From JALOOE01 sp964423545 (lineage in GTDB: Bacteria; Chloroflexota; Anaerolineae; CG2-30-64-16), in NCBI GenBank assembly GCA_964423545.1, contig CAYRFV010000281.1, forward strand, positions 1-7,241: a DNA stretch of 7,241 bases, written 5' to 3'. How positions within the stretch are numbered: the first letter of the stretch is position 1; the number at the start of each line of letters is the position of its first letter. The position numbers and the translations under genes are program-made. A model generated the notes under the pieces. The model was not told the DNA's origin. It ran no database searches and worked only from the letters and a program-made list of their open reading frames with translations. Below, piece by piece: positions 6,542 through 7,241 of the stretch.

Positions 6542-7095
6542 CCAGCGCCGTCAAGGTCGCGGCCACCTGGGCTTTGCGCAGCCGATGAACCAAAGCTACC
6601 ACCTCATTCTCGCTGCGCAGTTGGCCTTCACGCACCAACCATTCTTCCAGAACCCGCTTTTGCGCGTCGATCAGCTTCACGGCGANNNNNNNNNNCGACG
6701 CCGTGGAAAACGACACCGCCCGATTGATCGATCAGCTTCACGGCGATGCCCGGATCGTGGTGGAGCGCCATGTAGACGCGCGCCAGGAGTGCAGTCCTCA
6801 GATTGCGCGGCTTCGCTTCCGGCGTCCGCAGCCATTGGTGGAACTGCGCGCGGCCGGCTTCGGTCGGCGCATAGATCACCCGCACCGGGCCCCCTGCCTG
6901 CTCAGCCGCGCTCGCCACGATCAGTCCGTCTTTCGACAGCTTGCCCAGCAGAAAGTAGACTTCGCTGCGTTCGATCCGCCAGATCGCATGCAGCGCCTCA
7001 TCTTCCCGGACCACATGCGCTAACTCATAGCCGTGCATCGGTCGCTCGCAGAGCAATCCCAGGATGATATTCTCACTTGGCCAGTCGGCTTGCAT
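6486..7095 (-). CDS. PadR-family transcriptional regulator, interrupted by an assembly gap
   Basis: This is a DNA-binding regulator of the PadR family. As written, the frame is broken by ten Ns and a frame change, but removing the 61 bp between two copies of a 19-bp repeat yields one 182-residue protein, a normal PadR length. The N-terminal winged helix covers about residues 5-90: ILGLLCERPMHGYEL (10-24), a recognition-helix region SEVYFLLGKLSKDGLI (44-59) and the wing VIYAPTEAGRAQFHQWL (73-89). The C-terminal dimerisation region (about 95-182, Vir_act_alpha_C type) is helical and charged. The repeat encodes AVKLID, present in both fragments. The ATG at 7095 is chosen because AGGAG lies eleven bases upstream and because family homology begins just after it; a TTG at 7188 lies inside the promoter -35 box and is rejected. 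It probably represses its own promoter and perhaps the ATPase; the inducer is unknown. Confidence 0.88.
6667..6746. repeat. 19-bp direct repeat flanking the N gap
   Basis: The same 19 bases (TCGATCAGCTTCACGGCGA) occur at 6667-6685, ending exactly at the gap, and at 6728-6746, beginning 32 bp after it. The copies are 61 bp apart. Both encode AVKLID of the PadR protein, each in the frame of its own fragment, and collapsing them joins the two frames exactly. This looks like an unmerged contig overlap, not a genomic repeat. Confidence 0.9.
6686..6695. other. Assembly gap of ten Ns
   Basis: Ten unknown bases lie inside padR. The round number suggests a scaffolding placeholder and not a measured length. 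The 32 bp directly to the right (6696-6727) do not encode the sequence expected of a PadR C-terminus and may be an erroneous contig end. Confidence 0.95.
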
Positions 7096-7106
7096 GGCTG
7101 AAGGCG

Positions 7107-7111
7107 CTCCT
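7107..7111 (-). promoter_or_regulatory. Ribosome binding site of padR
   Basis: AGGAG on the minus strand lies eleven bases before the ATG at 7095. It decides the start of padR in favour of this ATG, since the upstream in-frame TTG at 7188 lies within the promoter. Confidence 0.7.
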
Positions 7112-7133
7112 GATCGGTGAGGCAGGGGGCTAT

Positions 7134-7144
7134 TCAGAATCTGA
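7134..7144. promoter_or_regulatory. Candidate operator palindrome downstream of the padR promoter
   Basis: TCAGAATCTGA is a perfect palindrome of 5-bp arms (TCAGA / TCTGA) around one central base. It falls roughly at +10 to +20 from the predicted transcription start. Its TCAGAAT half is repeated in inverted orientation at 7188-7194 (ATTCTGA), at the edge of the -35 box, so two related sites bracket the promoter about 54 bp apart. This layout would suit autorepression by PadR. It does not match the ATGT/ACAT-type half sites described for some PadR proteins, so the binding protein is an inference. Confidence 0.4.
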
Positions 7145-7159
7145 CGAGATGACAGTCGG

Positions 7160-7188
7160 ATTATAGGTGGCTCTCGTGGTTGTGTCAA
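7160..7188 (-). promoter_or_regulatory. Perfect-consensus sigma70-type promoter of padR
   Basis: On the minus strand the -35 box TTGACA (7183-7188) and the -10 box TATAAT (7160-7165) are both exact consensus and are separated by exactly 17 bp (7166-7182). Transcription should start near 7153, giving a leader of about 58 bases before the padR ATG. No comparable promoter was found before the ATPase gene or modA, so this may drive padR and at least part of the downstream cluster. Confidence 0.88.
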
Positions 7189-7241
7189 TTCTGAGTTCGG
7201 GGTAGCAGGAGTTCCAAATGTAGTTTGGGAGGGGAATGCCT
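7189..7241. other. Upstream right edge with a small palindrome
   Basis: No gene can be supported here. A small inverted repeat CCAAA-N5-TTTGG lies at 7214-7228, about 26 bp upstream of the -35 box, and could be an activator or repressor site. A plus-strand GGGAGGGG followed by ATG at 7236 could be the start of a divergent gene that leaves the window, but only two codons are visible. Confidence 0.35.

Noticed and set aside
7095..7188. Extended padR start at TTG 7188
   Set aside because: This start lies inside the exact -35 box, so it would be upstream of the predicted transcript. The added residues have no family similarity, and the ATG at 7095 has its own ribosome site.
7236..7241. Start of a divergent plus-strand gene (ATG after GGGAGGGG)
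   Set aside because: Only two codons are visible before the window ends. A nearby AGGAG-ATG at 7218 is followed at once by a stop codon, so purine-rich start-like sequence occurs here without a gene.
1..7241. CRISPR array, tRNA or rRNA genes
   Set aside because: No regularly spaced repeats, cloverleaf-like segments or ribosomal RNA signatures were seen on either strand, and coding sequence fills nearly the whole window.

Overview
The window is a compact, GC-rich bacterial segment in which every convincing gene lies on the minus strand, so transcription runs from the right edge to the left. In that order it holds a PadR-family regulator, a large P2-type cation ATPase, the molybdate ABC transporter genes modA, modB and modC, and a TauE/SafE-family anion permease. 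ModA has a lipoprotein signal peptide and there is no sign of a eukaryotic or phage source. The lineage cannot be fixed from this sequence. The gene set and GC-rich style would fit an environmental bacterium such as a Chloroflexota member, but that is only a guess. A run of ten Ns shows that this is a draft, probably scaffolded, assembly.

Region by region (plus-strand coordinates): 1-87 is a gene-poor edge with weak hairpins. 88-897 is the TauE/SafE permease. 931-2043 is modC, 2048-2725 modB and 2722-3564 modA. These four genes are tightly packed (ATGA overlap between modA and modB, 4 bp between modB and modC, 33 bp between modC and the permease) and almost certainly form one operon. 3565-3654 is a spacer with a perfect 12-bp inverted repeat. 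3655-6375 is the P-type ATPase. 6376-6485 is a 110-bp spacer with a perfect 10-bp hairpin and a short reading frame that looks like a transposase tail. 6486-7095 is padR, split by the N gap. 7096-7241 is its leader, with a perfect-consensus sigma70-type promoter and palindromes that could be operators.

The most concrete result concerns the N gap. A 19-bp sequence occurs on both sides of it, 61 bp apart. Collapsing the two copies removes the Ns and 32 bp of odd sequence, and restores one uninterrupted 182-residue PadR protein. The apparent break in the regulator is therefore best explained as an unmerged contig overlap, not a biological mutation.

Working model: PadR, made from a strong promoter that it may repress itself, controls the downstream ATPase and perhaps the whole cluster. 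The ATPase has all catalytic motifs of the P2 family, but by comparison with SERCA several calcium ligands in M5, M6 and M8 are replaced, so its ion is unknown. ModABC imports molybdate or tungstate. The TauE/SafE protein in the same operon would move a small anion such as sulfite, sulfate or another oxyanion. The co-transcription of a P2 ATPase with mod genes is inferred from strand and spacing, and the hairpins between the blocks could uncouple them.
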